A stretch of DNA of 64,000 nt. Source: Xanthobacter dioxanivorans. GTDB taxonomy: Bacteria > Pseudomonadota > Alphaproteobacteria > Rhizobiales > Xanthobacteraceae. The DNA lies in NCBI RefSeq assembly GCF_016807805.1, contig NZ_CP063362.1:496001-560000 (forward strand), given 5' to 3'. Below are positions 54,077 to 62,902 of this stretch, in pieces. The position numbers and the translations under genes are program-made. Each line of letters starts with the position of its first letter. The stretch's first letter is position 1. Below the pieces are notes generated by a model. It had not been told where the DNA came from and did no database searches. It saw only the letters and a program-made list of their open reading frames with translations.

Positions 54077-55636
54077 TCAATTCCTCCAGGCGCCGATGCT
54101 CGCGTGCGGTTCAGGCACGTCGGTCACAAGGGTCTGGAAAATCCGCTGGCCGAGGGCCGCGACGATCAGGGCGCGATCCCGGGCGGCGGCATCGAGCGGG
54201 CGGGGGGCGAGACTGTCGGCGTGCTCGGAGACGAAGGCGGTGTGCAGGTCGCCGGCCCGGAACGCCGGGTGATCCAGCACCCGCGCGAGATAGTCCACAT
54301 TGGTCTCGACGCCGAGGATCGCCAGCTCGCCCAGCGCCGAGAGGGTGCGGTCGATAGCGTCGCCGCGATCGGCGCCCGCGACCACCAGCTTGGCCAGCAT
54401 GGGATCGAAGTCGGCTGTGATCTTCTGGCCTTGCCTTAACGCGTTCTCGAAGCGGATGGCAGCCCCCTGCGGGACACCGAGATGGCGCACGGCGCCGGTC
54501 GCCGGCAGGAAGCCGCGATCAGGCGCCTCGGCGCAGATGCGGCATTCGACAGCATGGCCGTGCGCGACGATCTCCTGTTGCGGCGCCGGCAGGCCCTGCC
54601 CCGCCGCGATCTCCAGTTGCGCCCGCACGAGGTCGATGCCCGTGATCATCTCGGTCACCGGATGCTCGACCTGGAGGCGCGTGTTCATCTCCAGGAAGAA
54701 GAAGCGGCCATCGGCACCGAGGATGAACTCGACCGTTCCCGCATTCTTGTAGCGCGCGGCGGAGGCGAGCCGCACCGCGGCGGCGCAGATCTCGTCGCGC
54801 AGGGCGACCGGAAGGCGCGCGGCCGGGGCCTCCTCGATGATCTTCTGAAAGCGGCGCTGCACCGAGCATTCCCGCTCAAAGAGATGGATGGCGCCGCCCG
54901 TCCCGTCGCCGAGCACCTGCACCTCGATATGGCGGGGGCGCTCCACATAGACTTCGGCATAGACGCGACCGTCGCCGAAATAGCGCTGGGCCTCGCTGGA
55001 AGCGATGCGGGCGGCCTCGCGCAGGGCGCCCGCATCGGGCACGATGCTCATGCCCTTGCCGCCGCCGCCGGCCGCCGCCTTGATGAGGAGGGGAAAGCCG
55101 ATGCGCTCGGCCTCGGCCGCAAAGGCGTCGAGGTCTCCCGTCGGCATGACGGACGGGGCCACCGGCACGCCGTGGGCCTCCGCGAACTGCCGCGCGGAAA
55201 TCTTGTCACCCATGAGGGCGATGGTGTCCGCGTCTGGGCCGATGAAGGTGAGGCCGGCCTCCGCCACCTGCCGCGCGAAGCCGGCGTTTTCCGAGAGGAA
55301 GCCATAGCCGGGGTGGATCGCGTCCGCGCCGCAGGCGACGGCCGAGGCGACGATCTGCGCCCCGTCGAGATGGGCGGCGACCGCGCTGTCCCCCACGAGC
55401 TCGACGGACTCGTCCGCGCCCGCCACGTGGGGAGCGTCGGCGTCTACGCGGTGGAACACGGCGACGGTGCCGATGCCCATCTGGCGCAGGGTGCGCTGGA
55501 TGCGCACGGCGATCTCGCCGCGATTGGCGATGAGCACGCGCCGGAACGGCACCGGCGCACGGGTGCGTGGTTCGGACGGGACGTCCAGGGCGGCGTCGAG
55601 GCGAAATGCGTCGCGTGGCGGGGCAGAATGGCTCAT
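54077..55636 (-). CDS. Biotin carboxylase subunit of acyl-CoA carboxylase
   Basis: A 519-residue ATP-grasp biotin carboxylase: 'FRRVLIANRGEIAVRIQRTL', 'LIKAAAGGGGKGMSIVPDAG', 'RHIEVQVLGDGTGGAIHLFE' and 'FFLEMNTRLQVEHPVTEMIT', all conserved. The BCCP domain normally attached at the C-terminus is missing and is a separate downstream gene. A 35-residue N-terminal extension precedes the core. The start at 55636 overlaps the AtuA stop (ATGA). Product of the enzyme is carboxy-biotin for the beta subunit. Confidence 0.92.
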   Translation of the reverse strand: MSHSAPPRDAFRLDAALDVPSEPRTRAPVPFRRVLIANRGEIAVRIQRTLRQMGIGTVAVFHRVDADAPHVAGADESVELVGDSAVAAHLDGAQIVASAVACGADAIHPGYGFLSENAGFARQVAEAGLTFIGPDADTIALMGDKISARQFAEAHGVPVAPSVMPTGDLDAFAAEAERIGFPLLIKAAAGGGGKGMSIVPDAGALREAARIASSEAQRYFGDGRVYAEVYVERPRHIEVQVLGDGTGGAIHLFERECSVQRRFQKIIEEAPAARLPVALRDEICAAAVRLASAARYKNAGTVEFILGADGRFFFLEMNTRLQVEHPVTEMITGIDLVRAQLEIAAGQGLPAPQQEIVAHGHAVECRICAEAPDRGFLPATGAVRHLGVPQGAAIRFENALRQGQKITADFDPMLAKLVVAGADRGDAIDRTLSALGELAILGVETNVDYLARVLDHPAFRAGDLHTAFVSEHADSLAPRPLDAAARDRALIVAALGQRIFQTLVTDVPEPHASIGAWRN

Positions 55637-57462
55637 GCGGCGGCTCCGGAGGCTGTGTCGACGCCCCATTCGGCCAAGGGACCGCCCGGCGCGATCCAGG
55701 CAGTGGGGACGGCCACGGGCATGTCGAGAAGGATCTGGGCAAGAGCCTTGCCTTGCGGGTCGTAACGGAGCGATGCGATGCCGCCGCCCCCGAGGCCCTG
55801 GTGGAGCAGGATGTTGAAGCCGTCCAGGCCGGGCCACTCGAAGATCTCAATGGCGCCCACCGCGACATGGGACAGGTAAGCCCCGACCGCTTCCAGCGAA
55901 AGGCAGCGCCGCAGGATCGGGATGAACGCTGTCTGGCGCGCCAGCACGGCGATGTTCGCGATGTCCCCCTTGTCGCCGGAGCGCCCATGGGCAAGGGCAA
56001 TCAGCGGAACCTCGACGAGAGGCCCGGCCAGGGCGAAGGCCTCGACCGGAGGCGCGGCGGGGACGGCAGGCACCGGTGACGGCGGGATGGGAATCCCCAC
56101 TGCGTGCCGTGCCCCGTCCGCTTCGACGCTGACGGGAACGGCGGCCTTGTCCACCAGGAAGGAGAACAGCCGTACCACCGGCTGCGGCTCCGGGCGCCCG
56201 CCGGCGAAGCCGGTGATGCCCTGCGCCATGGCGGTCGCGGCCGGGTAGATCTCGCGGGTGAAGATCGCCAGCGCCTCGCGCCGGGGATGGCGTACCGCGA
56301 TCTTGAGCATCACTTCCCGCGCCGCGCGGGCGCGACTGTGGGCGCCATAGTTCCACTCGCCGCCCAGGACTTCGAGGGAGGTCTCGGTGAAGGCGTCGTG
56401 GCCGGCCTCGCGCATCAGGCGGCTGGCACGGGCGAGGATCGCGCCGCCCACCGCCTCCGCCTTGGCCACGGCCTCGCGCCCCGCGATCATCATGGTCGCG
56501 GTGGCCCGGAAGCCGTCCTGGTAGGTAGCGCTCACCTTGTAGCTCGGCGTGGCGGGCCGGCCACGCGCGCCGCTCACCCGCACCCGGTCGGGACCTGCCT
56601 GCTCCAGCCGGATGGCGGACCAGTCGCACGTGACGTCGGGCAGGATGTAGGCCGTGGGATCGCCCACCTCGTAGACCACCTGCTCGGCCACGGTGCGCAC
56701 ATCCACCAGTCCACCCGTCCCGGCCGGCTTGGTGATGGTGAAGGTGCCGTCCGCGTGGCATTCGGCGATCGGGAAGCCCATCCGGTCCCAGCCAACCACG
56801 TCGCGCCAGTCGGTGAAGACGCCTCCGGTGACCTGGGCCCCGCATTCGAGCACATGCCCGGCGAGGCTGCCGGCGGAGAGCAGGTCGAGATCGTCCGCCC
56901 CCCAGCCGAATTCGTGCATCAGCGGGCCGAGCACCAAGGCAGAATCCACGCAGCGGCCGGTGAGCACCACGTCCGCGCCGGCCCTGAGCGCGGCCGCGAT
57001 GGGCAGCGCCCCGAGATAGGCGTTCACGCTCTCCAGCCGCTCCGGCAGGGGGGCGCCGGAGAACATCTCGGTGATGCCTTTCGCATGCAGGCCCGCGATC
57101 TGCGGCGTGAGGTCGTCGCCATCCACCACGGCCACCTTCAGGTCCACGCCCTCGGCCGCGAAGGCCTGCTCCAGGGCGGCCCGGCAGGCGGGGAGATTGA
57201 CGCCGCCTGCATTGGTGACGACGCGGATCGACCTGTCCTTGATCTCCCGCGCGAGCGGACGCATCACCGAGGTCACGAAGTCCGTGGCGTAGCCGAGCTC
57301 CGGCTTTTTCGACTTCATCCGGGCGAGGATCGACATGGTGATCTCGGCCAGATAGTCGAGCACCAGATAGTCGATGTCGCCGGAGCGCACGAGCTGCACG
57401 GGCCCTTCCGGCGTATCGCCCCAGAAGCCGGCGCCGCAGCCGATTCTGACGATTTTTTCCAT
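55633..57462 (-). CDS. atuA: AtuA-family (acyclic terpene utilisation) protein
   Basis: A 609-residue AtuA (DUF1446) protein. The N-terminal domain of about 450 residues starts 'VRIGCGAGFWGDTPEGPVQL' and includes 'RVVTNAGGVNLPACRAALEQ' and 'ADVVLTGRCVDSALVLGPLM'. The C-terminal AtuA-associated domain has 'LIALAHGRSGDKGDIANIAV' and is joined in one polypeptide. AtuA is required for citronellol/geraniol catabolism in Pseudomonas but its reaction is not established. It overlaps the biotin carboxylase start and follows the ECH gene by five bases. Its presence points to a geranyl-CoA/methylcrotonyl-CoA type carboxylation pathway. Confidence 0.9.
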   Translation of the reverse strand: MEKIVRIGCGAGFWGDTPEGPVQLVRSGDIDYLVLDYLAEITMSILARMKSKKPELGYATDFVTSVMRPLAREIKDRSIRVVTNAGGVNLPACRAALEQAFAAEGVDLKVAVVDGDDLTPQIAGLHAKGITEMFSGAPLPERLESVNAYLGALPIAAALRAGADVVLTGRCVDSALVLGPLMHEFGWGADDLDLLSAGSLAGHVLECGAQVTGGVFTDWRDVVGWDRMGFPIAECHADGTFTITKPAGTGGLVDVRTVAEQVVYEVGDPTAYILPDVTCDWSAIRLEQAGPDRVRVSGARGRPATPSYKVSATYQDGFRATATMMIAGREAVAKAEAVGGAILARASRLMREAGHDAFTETSLEVLGGEWNYGAHSRARAAREVMLKIAVRHPRREALAIFTREIYPAATAMAQGITGFAGGRPEPQPVVRLFSFLVDKAAVPVSVEADGARHAVGIPIPPSPVPAVPAAPPVEAFALAGPLVEVPLIALAHGRSGDKGDIANIAVLARQTAFIPILRRCLSLEAVGAYLSHVAVGAIEIFEWPGLDGFNILLHQGLGGGGIASLRYDPQGKALAQILLDMPVAVPTAWIAPGGPLAEWGVDTASGAAA

Positions 57463-57467
57463 GGCGC

Positions 57468-58250
57468 TCACTCCCCGGTCCAGCGGGGCGCGCGCTTCTC
57501 GGAGAAGGCGGCGAAGCCCTCGCGCGCATCCTGCGTCCGGGCCATGTTGGCGAGCATGAACTGCGCGTATTCGAGCGCGTTGTCCATGCTCATGCCACGG
57601 ATCTTGCCGAGCCCCTGCTTGCCGAGGCGGATGCCTGTCGGCGACTTGTCCACGATGCGGGAGACGAGCCAGTCGGTCTTGGCGTCGAGCGCGTCGGCGG
57701 GCACCGCGTGGTTCACGATGCGATCGGCAACGGCATCCATCGCCGTGATGGGCTCGCCGGTGAGGCACATGTCCATCAGCACGCGATAGGGCACGACCCT
57801 GAGCAACATGGGCAGGATCATCATGGGGAAGAGGCCGACCTTCACCTCGGTGACCCCGAGCAGCGCATCCTCCCGCGCCACCACGAGATCGCAGCCGCAG
57901 GCGAGGCCGAAGCCGCCGGCCAGCGCGTGGCCGTTCACCCGCGCGATCAGGGGGAGCCGGCAGGCGTCCATGCGGCGGATGAGCCCCGCCACGTAGTGGC
58001 GCGGGTCCGCAGCGTCGATGGTGAACGGCGTGCCCTCGGCGTTGGGCTGGAGGTCGCCGCCTGCGCAGAAGGCCTTGTCGCCAGCGCCGGTGAGCACCAC
58101 CGCGCGCACGCTGCGGTCCGCCTCCGCCGCGTCGAGCCCGGCGCAGATGCCGGCGGCCACGTCCGCATTGAGCGCGTTGCGTCGGGTCTCGCGGTCGATG
58201 ACGAGCGTCACCACCGCGCCCGAGCGCTCGCTTCGCACCGGTTCCGTCAC
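57468..58250 (-). CDS. Enoyl-CoA hydratase/isomerase family protein
   Basis: A 260-residue crotonase: 'GAVVTLVIDRETRRNALNAD', 'AVVLTGAGDKAFCAGGDLQP', 'RVNGHALAGGFGLACGCDLV' and 'LGVTEVKVGLFPMMILPMLL', with one active-site Glu visible. The start is GTG 58250, preceded by GGGGAGACGC; an upstream in-frame ATG would cross the promoter. It is first in the minus-strand carboxylase operon, which runs ECH-AtuA-BC-BCCP-CT-HCCA isomerase-ECH-thiolase, and resembles AtuE-like hydratases of the acyclic terpene route. Confidence 0.88.
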   Translation of the reverse strand: MTEPVRSERSGAVVTLVIDRETRRNALNADVAAGICAGLDAAEADRSVRAVVLTGAGDKAFCAGGDLQPNAEGTPFTIDAADPRHYVAGLIRRMDACRLPLIARVNGHALAGGFGLACGCDLVVAREDALLGVTEVKVGLFPMMILPMLLRVVPYRVLMDMCLTGEPITAMDAVADRIVNHAVPADALDAKTDWLVSRIVDKSPTGIRLGKQGLGKIRGMSMDNALEYAQFMLANMARTQDAREGFAAFSEKRAPRWTGE

Positions 58251-58298
58251 GCGTCTCCCCCTGTGTGGTTCTTGTTGGTCATTGCCGTCGTTGTGAAT

Positions 58299-58327
58299 AA
58301 ATGATTTCAATTCACCAACCCTGTCAA
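58299..58327 (-). promoter_or_regulatory. Promoter of the carboxylase operon (minus strand)
   Basis: Minus-strand TTGACA (58327-58322), a 17-base spacer and TCATTT (58304-58299). The -35 box is a perfect consensus; the -10 is a partial match. It lies 50 bases before the GTG start of the hydratase. Confidence 0.58.
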
Positions 58328-58366
58328 CTCCGTTCTGCAGCACGGGCGGATGAAGCTGGTTCAGGA

Positions 58367-58397
58367 TTGGTAAACAAAGGAAAAATTGGCATATAAT
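58367..58397 (+). promoter_or_regulatory. Promoter of acyl-CoA dehydrogenase/SDR operon (plus strand)
   Basis: TATAAT at 58392-58397 with TTGGTA at 58367-58372, a 19-base spacer, in an AT-rich patch (about 58360-58410) of the divergent region. The start codon at 58537 is 140 bases downstream. No clear operator symmetry was found between the two promoters. Confidence 0.5.
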
Positions 58398-58536
58398 GGT
58401 TGATATGAGCGAGGCTCATCGCCGCGCTTGACGCTGGAGGGCGCCTCTGCCAATTTTATGAAAATCACTCAGTAATCGGCGGGGAAGCCGGGAAACGGGC
58501 GCGACGGCATCGATCCGAAGCGCAGGGAGGACATCA

Positions 58537-59763
58537 ATGGTCGCGCTGGACAGCAGTGCTCTCGATAATTTCGCACCCGATCCCATGTTCGACCTGAACG
58601 AGGAGCAGCGCGCCATCCTCGACCAGGCGGACCGCTTCGGCCGCAACGAGCTCTATGGCTTCAGCGAGCGCATGGATGCCGAGGAGTGGTGGCCCGAGGA
58701 TGCCTTCCGCAAGATCGGCGACGCCGGCCTGTTCGGCATCACCATTCCCGAGGAGTTTGGCGGCGCCGGCCTCGATCTGACGGCGGCGGGGCTGGTCCTG
58801 CAGGGCTTCTCGCGCTGGAACCACGCCCTCGCCCTGAGCTGGGTGGCGCACGACAATCTGTGTGCCAACAACATCTATCGGAACGGCAACGACGCGCAGC
58901 GCCGCAAGTACCTACCGGACCTGTGCTCCGGCCGGAAGATAGGCTGCCTCGGCCTCACCGAGCCAGGGGCCGGTTCCGACGCGCTCGGCTCCATGCGGAC
59001 CACGGCGCGGCGCGAGGGCGACAGCTACGTGCTCAATGGCTCGAAGATCTACATCACCAATGGCCCGGTGGCGGACATCCTGCTGGTCTACGCCAAGACC
59101 GACCGGGCGCTCGGGGCCCACGGCATCTCGGCGTTCATCGTCGAGAAGGACTATCCCGGCTTCAAGGTGGCGCAGAAGCTCGCCAAGATGGGCTATCGCG
59201 GCAGCCAGACGGCCGAGCTGGTGTTCGAGGAATGCCGCGTCCCCGCGGAGAACCTTGTCGGCGCCGAGAATGCCGGCGTCGCGGTGGTGATGAGCGGGCT
59301 CGACCTGGAGCGTGCCATGATCTCCCCCATCTGCCTTGGCGTCGCCGAGCGCGCGCTGGAACTGTCCATCGACTACGCCAAGACCCGCCAGCAGTTCGGC
59401 AAGCCCATCGGCGCGTTCCAGATGGTGCAGTCCATGCTCGCCGAGATGTATGTGGCGGTGGAGACCATGCGCAGCTTCACGTACCGCACCCTCGCGGCTG
59501 CGGCACCCCTGGAGGTCGGCGGCGGCGGGCGGGGCGACATCCACATGCTCACCGCGGCGTCCGTGATGTATGCGGCGGAGGCCTGCCACCAGGTGCTCGA
59601 CAAGGCGGTGCAGATCCACGGCGGATCCGGCTACATCTGGGAATCGGAGATCAACCGCCTGTTCCGCTCCACCAAGCTGCTGGAGATCGGCGCCGGCACC
59701 ACCGAGGTGCGCAAGCTCATCATCGCCGGCGAGCTGCTGAAGGACCTGAAGCGCCATGGATGA
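58537..59763 (+). CDS. Acyl-CoA dehydrogenase
   Basis: A 408-residue FAD-dependent acyl-CoA dehydrogenase: 'IGCLGLTEPGAGSDALGSMR' (FAD/substrate site), 'YVLNGSKIYITNGPVADILL', 'DYAKTRQQFGKPIGAFQMVQ' and 'IHGGSGYIWESEINRLFRST', with closing 'AGTTEVRKLIIAGELL'. Its sequence is closest in style to isovaleryl-CoA/citronellyl-CoA dehydrogenases. The start follows AGGGAGGACATCA. It overlaps the SDR gene by eight bases. In the pathway it would make the alpha,beta-unsaturated acyl-CoA on which the carboxylase acts. Confidence 0.92.
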   Translation: MVALDSSALDNFAPDPMFDLNEEQRAILDQADRFGRNELYGFSERMDAEEWWPEDAFRKIGDAGLFGITIPEEFGGAGLDLTAAGLVLQGFSRWNHALALSWVAHDNLCANNIYRNGNDAQRRKYLPDLCSGRKIGCLGLTEPGAGSDALGSMRTTARREGDSYVLNGSKIYITNGPVADILLVYAKTDRALGAHGISAFIVEKDYPGFKVAQKLAKMGYRGSQTAELVFEECRVPAENLVGAENAGVAVVMSGLDLERAMISPICLGVAERALELSIDYAKTRQQFGKPIGAFQMVQSMLAEMYVAVETMRSFTYRTLAAAAPLEVGGGGRGDIHMLTAASVMYAAEACHQVLDKAVQIHGGSGYIWESEINRLFRSTKLLEIGAGTTEVRKLIIAGELLKDLKRHG

Positions 59764-60631
59764 GCGAGTGCAGGGTGAGCCGGCAGACATGGCATACGGG
59801 CTCGACGACGAAGCCCTCGCGACCCACCCGACGGTCTATGCGCCCGGCGCCTTCGCCGGGAAGACGGTACTGATCTCCGGCGGGGCAGGAGGCATCGGCC
59901 GCGCGGCCGCCTGGCTGCTGGGCCGGCTCGGCGCGCGCGTCGTCCTGGCCGGGCGCAGTGCGGAAAAACTCGATAAGGCGGTGGCGGTGATGCGCCGGCA
60001 CGGGCTCGATGTGAGCGGCCAGCAGGTCGACATCCGCGATCCCGAGAGCATCGCCGCGCTCTTCTCCGCCATCGGCGCGCAGGTGGGCGCCACCGACATT
60101 CTCATCAACAGCGCGGGCGGCCAGTTTCCCCAAGCCGCCATCGACTTCTCGGCGAAGGGCTGGAACACGGTCATCAACACCAACCTCAACGGCACCTGGC
60201 ACATGATGCAGCAGGCGGCACGCGCGTGGCGCGATGCGGGCCGGCCGGGGAGCATCGTCAACATCGTGGTGGTGACCAGCCACGGCCTCCACGGGGTCGC
60301 GCACACCATCGCCGCCCGCTCGGGCGTCATCGGCCTCAGCCAGGCGCTGGCGGTGGAATGGGCGCCGCTCGGCATCCGCATCAACTGCATCGCGCCGGGC
60401 GTGATCGAGACGCCGGGGTGGCGCGTCTACGATACGAAGGCGGTGGCCGCCTATCCGAAATCCAACCCGATGATGCGCAACGGCACCACCTGGGAGGTGG
60501 CGGAGGCCTGCGCCTATCTCGGCGGGCCTGCGGGCGCCTTCGTCACGGGCGAGGTGTTGAACGTTGCCGGCGGCAGCCAGCTCTGGGGTGAGACCTGGAC
60601 CATCGAGAAGCCGGACTACTTCAAGGTCTGA
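59756..60631 (+). CDS. SDR-family oxidoreductase
   Basis: A 291-residue SDR with 'VLISGGAGGIGRAAAWLLGR' for cofactor binding and 'INSAGGQFPQAAIDFSAKGW' after it. In the active-site position 'VVVTSHGLHGVAHTIAARSG' the canonical YxxxK is not present: the expected Tyr is His and the Lys is Arg, so catalysis may differ, as in 2,4-dienoyl-CoA reductase-like or atypical SDRs. The start overlaps the acyl-CoA dehydrogenase by eight bases and a terminator follows. AtuB and AtuG of the acyclic terpene route are SDRs, a possible but unproven parallel. Confidence 0.85.
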   Translation: MDERVQGEPADMAYGLDDEALATHPTVYAPGAFAGKTVLISGGAGGIGRAAAWLLGRLGARVVLAGRSAEKLDKAVAVMRRHGLDVSGQQVDIRDPESIAALFSAIGAQVGATDILINSAGGQFPQAAIDFSAKGWNTVINTNLNGTWHMMQQAARAWRDAGRPGSIVNIVVVTSHGLHGVAHTIAARSGVIGLSQALAVEWAPLGIRINCIAPGVIETPGWRVYDTKAVAAYPKSNPMMRNGTTWEVAEACAYLGGPAGAFVTGEVLNVAGGSQLWGETWTIEKPDYFKV

Positions 60632-60673
60632 CCGCTCCACACGCCTTCCCGTGACCCTCTCTCGGGAAGCCTC

Positions 60674-60704
60674 GGCCGCGCCATTGGCTGGCGCGGCCTT
60701 TTTT
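60674..60704 (+). terminator. Rho-independent terminator after the SDR gene
   Basis: GGCCGCGCC (60674-60682), a 7-base loop, GGCGCGGCC (60690-60698), then six T (60699-60704). It is a perfect 9-bp stem with a U-tract on the plus strand. It also lies directly behind the convergent LivF gene, but has no U-tract in that direction. Confidence 0.88.
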
Positions 60705-60708
60705 ACGT

Positions 60709-61503
60709 TCAGGCGAGCCAGCGCTTGCGGCGCCGGTAGTGCTTCACGGCGTGATAGTCCACGTGCTTCGCCCCGCCGCCGAGATAGGCGTCCTGGATGT
60801 CGGGATTGGAGGCGAGCACCTCAGCCGTGCCGCTCATCACGATGCGCCCCTGGTCGATGAGATAGGCGGAGTTTACGAGCTCCAGCGCCGCCACCGCGTT
60901 CTGCTCCACGAGCAGCACGGCGACGCCGGCCTCGGCATTGATGCGGCGGACGATGTCGAAGATCTCGTCGACGAGGAACGGCGCGAGCCCGAGGCTCGGC
61001 TCGTCGAGCAGGATCAGCTTCGGCTCGGTCATCAGGGCGCGGGCGATGGCGAGCATCTGCTGCTCGCCGCCGGAAAGGTAGCCGGCCTTCGCCTTCGCGC
61101 GCTCGGCAAGGCGCGGGAAGCGCGCGAACATCTCGTCCACCAGCCGCTTCACCTTGGCCCGGTCGGCATGCATGGAGGTTGCGGCGAGCAGGTTCTCCTC
61201 GGGCGTCAGGTGCTCGAAGACGCGGCGGCCTTCCAGCACGTGCACGAGGCCGCGGCGCACCCGTTCGGGCGGGTCGAGGGCGAGCATGTCTTCGCCGTCG
61301 AACGTCACTTGGCCGCGTGTCACCTGTCCCCGCTCGGCCTTCAGCAGGCCGCTGATGGACTTCAATACGGTGCTCTTGCCGGCGCCGTTCGCGCCGAGGA
61401 GCGCCACGAGGCCGGCCTTCGGCACCCCGAGGGAGATACCCTTCACGGCGAGGAACACGCCGTCATAGACCACCTCGATGTTGTTCAGCGCGAGCAGGGA
61501 CAT
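60709..61503 (-). CDS. Branched-chain amino acid-type ABC transporter ATP-binding protein (LivF-like)
   Basis: A 264-residue ATPase with Walker A 'GANGAGKST', Q-loop region, signature 'LSGGEQQMLAIARALM', Walker B 'ILLDEPSLGLAP' and 'VLLVEQNAVAALELVNSAYL', typical for LivF/UrtE. The start at 61503 precedes 'SLLALNNIEVVYDG'. The C-terminus has a basic extension 'YHAVKHYRRRKRWLA', which is common in homologues next to aromatic/terpenoid acyl-CoA clusters. Last gene of the Liv-type operon; 70 bases downstream of the binding protein. Confidence 0.9.
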   Translation of the reverse strand: MSLLALNNIEVVYDGVFLAVKGISLGVPKAGLVALLGANGAGKSTVLKSISGLLKAERGQVTRGQVTFDGEDMLALDPPERVRRGLVHVLEGRRVFEHLTPEENLLAATSMHADRAKVKRLVDEMFARFPRLAERAKAKAGYLSGGEQQMLAIARALMTEPKLILLDEPSLGLAPFLVDEIFDIVRRINAEAGVAVLLVEQNAVAALELVNSAYLIDQGRIVMSGTAEVLASNPDIQDAYLGGGAKHVDYHAVKHYRRRKRWLA

Positions 61504-61573
61504 GGGGTGCGCCTCCACGCGGGGCCTCCGATGCCCCGCGTCGCATGGTCGATCAGATGGGCGTGTGGCCCGG

Positions 61574-62836
61574 CTACTTGCCGGACTTCTGGAACTCGGC
61601 GGCGCTCTCGCGGATCACCGCCCAGACCACGTCCGAATAGGCCGAGAACCAGTCGGTGACAGGCACGAACTTGGCGCCGTCCCAGCGGGCGATGCGGGCC
61701 TTGCCGCCGCCCTGGTGATCCTCCCGCGTGACGGTGGTGGGCGGGATCAGCCCTTCGGCATCGAAATTGGTGATGGAGGTGAGGCCGGCGTTCAGCCAGC
61801 TGCCGGAGATCGGCCCCTGCGGTGCCTTGGCGAAGGCCTGGCGCACGCCTTCCACCATGAGGGAGGCAAGCATGACGCCGTAATTGTAGTAGGCGGTGCC
61901 CACCTTGTCGGCGGGACCAGCGCCCTTGCCGGGCTCGACTACGTCCTTGAGGATCTGCTGGATCAGCTTGGGCGTGCGGCCGGAGGCGCACGGCTCGATC
62001 TTCAGCACGCCGGACGCCTGCTCGCGGCCCACCACGTCCATGTCCGATTCCGAGAGCCACACGCTCGACGACACCTTGGAGAGCGGCAGCCCGTTGCGGA
62101 TGGCCTCGGTGAGGGCGACCGTCTGTCCGACGCCGGCGCCCCAGAACACGATCCAGTCCGGCCGCGTGCGGCGGACCTGCGGCCAGATGGCGGACTGGTC
62201 GTTGCCGGGCGGTGTGTAGGGGAAGGTGGAGAGCTCGAAGCCGAGCTTCTCCTGCAGGCGCTTCAGTACCGGTAGTGGCTCCTTGCCGAAGGGCGTGTCG
62301 ATATGCACGAAGCAGATCTTCTTGCCCTTCAGGTCGCCGGACTGCTGGCGGAAATAGTCCACGAGCAGCGCTATCTGCGTCCAGTAATTGGGCGAGAGCG
62401 GGAAGACGTAGGGGAATACCGTGCCATCCGCCGCGTCACTGCGGCCGGAAAAGGCGGTGATGAGGTTGATCTTGTCTTCCAGCGCGCGGGGGGTGAGCGC
62501 GCGGGCGACGGGCGTCGAGAGCGGATCCACCAGCACCGCGCCCTGGCTCCTGGCGCGCTCGTAGGCCTCTATGGCCCGGGGCAGGTCGTTGCCGTGGTCG
62601 GAGACGTCGGGAAGGATGGTGTATCCGTTGACGCCGCCGCGGGCATTGACGAGGCTTATGTAGTCCCGCTGGCCCTGATTGTATTCGGCTGTCACGAACG
62701 TATAGATCTTGGTGAAGTCCTGCGGCATGGAGAAGCGGATGACCTTCTCCTGCGCCGAAGCGGGCGCGATGCGAAACTGCGCGGCGAGCGCGGCCGCGGC
62801 GGCGCTCGTCAGCAGGGTGCGGCGTGTCACGGACAT
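61574..62836 (-). CDS. ABC transporter substrate-binding protein (Liv type, Peripla_BP_6)
   Basis: A 420-residue periplasmic receptor with a signal peptide 'MSVTRRTLLTSAAAAALAAQ' (Tat-like RR) ending near 'ASAQ'. The mature part shows 'YISLVNARGGVNGYTILPDV', 'KICFVHIDTPFGKEPLPVLK' and 'DWIVFWGAGVGQTVALTEAI', the type-I periplasmic fold. These receptors bind branched amino acids, aromatics, fatty or terpenoid acids. The ligand is likely the acid degraded by the adjacent carboxylase pathway. Start at 62836 with GGGAGGAAATC upstream. Confidence 0.9.
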   Translation of the reverse strand: MSVTRRTLLTSAAAAALAAQFRIAPASAQEKVIRFSMPQDFTKIYTFVTAEYNQGQRDYISLVNARGGVNGYTILPDVSDHGNDLPRAIEAYERARSQGAVLVDPLSTPVARALTPRALEDKINLITAFSGRSDAADGTVFPYVFPLSPNYWTQIALLVDYFRQQSGDLKGKKICFVHIDTPFGKEPLPVLKRLQEKLGFELSTFPYTPPGNDQSAIWPQVRRTRPDWIVFWGAGVGQTVALTEAIRNGLPLSKVSSSVWLSESDMDVVGREQASGVLKIEPCASGRTPKLIQQILKDVVEPGKGAGPADKVGTAYYNYGVMLASLMVEGVRQAFAKAPQGPISGSWLNAGLTSITNFDAEGLIPPTTVTREDHQGGGKARIARWDGAKFVPVTDWFSAYSDVVWAVIRESAAEFQKSGK

Positions 62837-62902
62837 GATTTCCTCCCCTTGTATTTGCGGGGCGGCTTTCCCGCCGCCCTCCCTCACGCAGTGCGGCCGG
62901 CG

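Noticed and set aside
56104..57789. Long plus-strand frame opposite AtuA, and similar long frames opposite YgiQ (1859-3583), DUF1254 (46580-48310) and the molybdopterin subunit (27591-29615)
   Set aside because: Typical antisense shadows of GC-rich genes: His/Arg/Gly-rich, no domain motifs, while the opposite strand carries clear family signatures.
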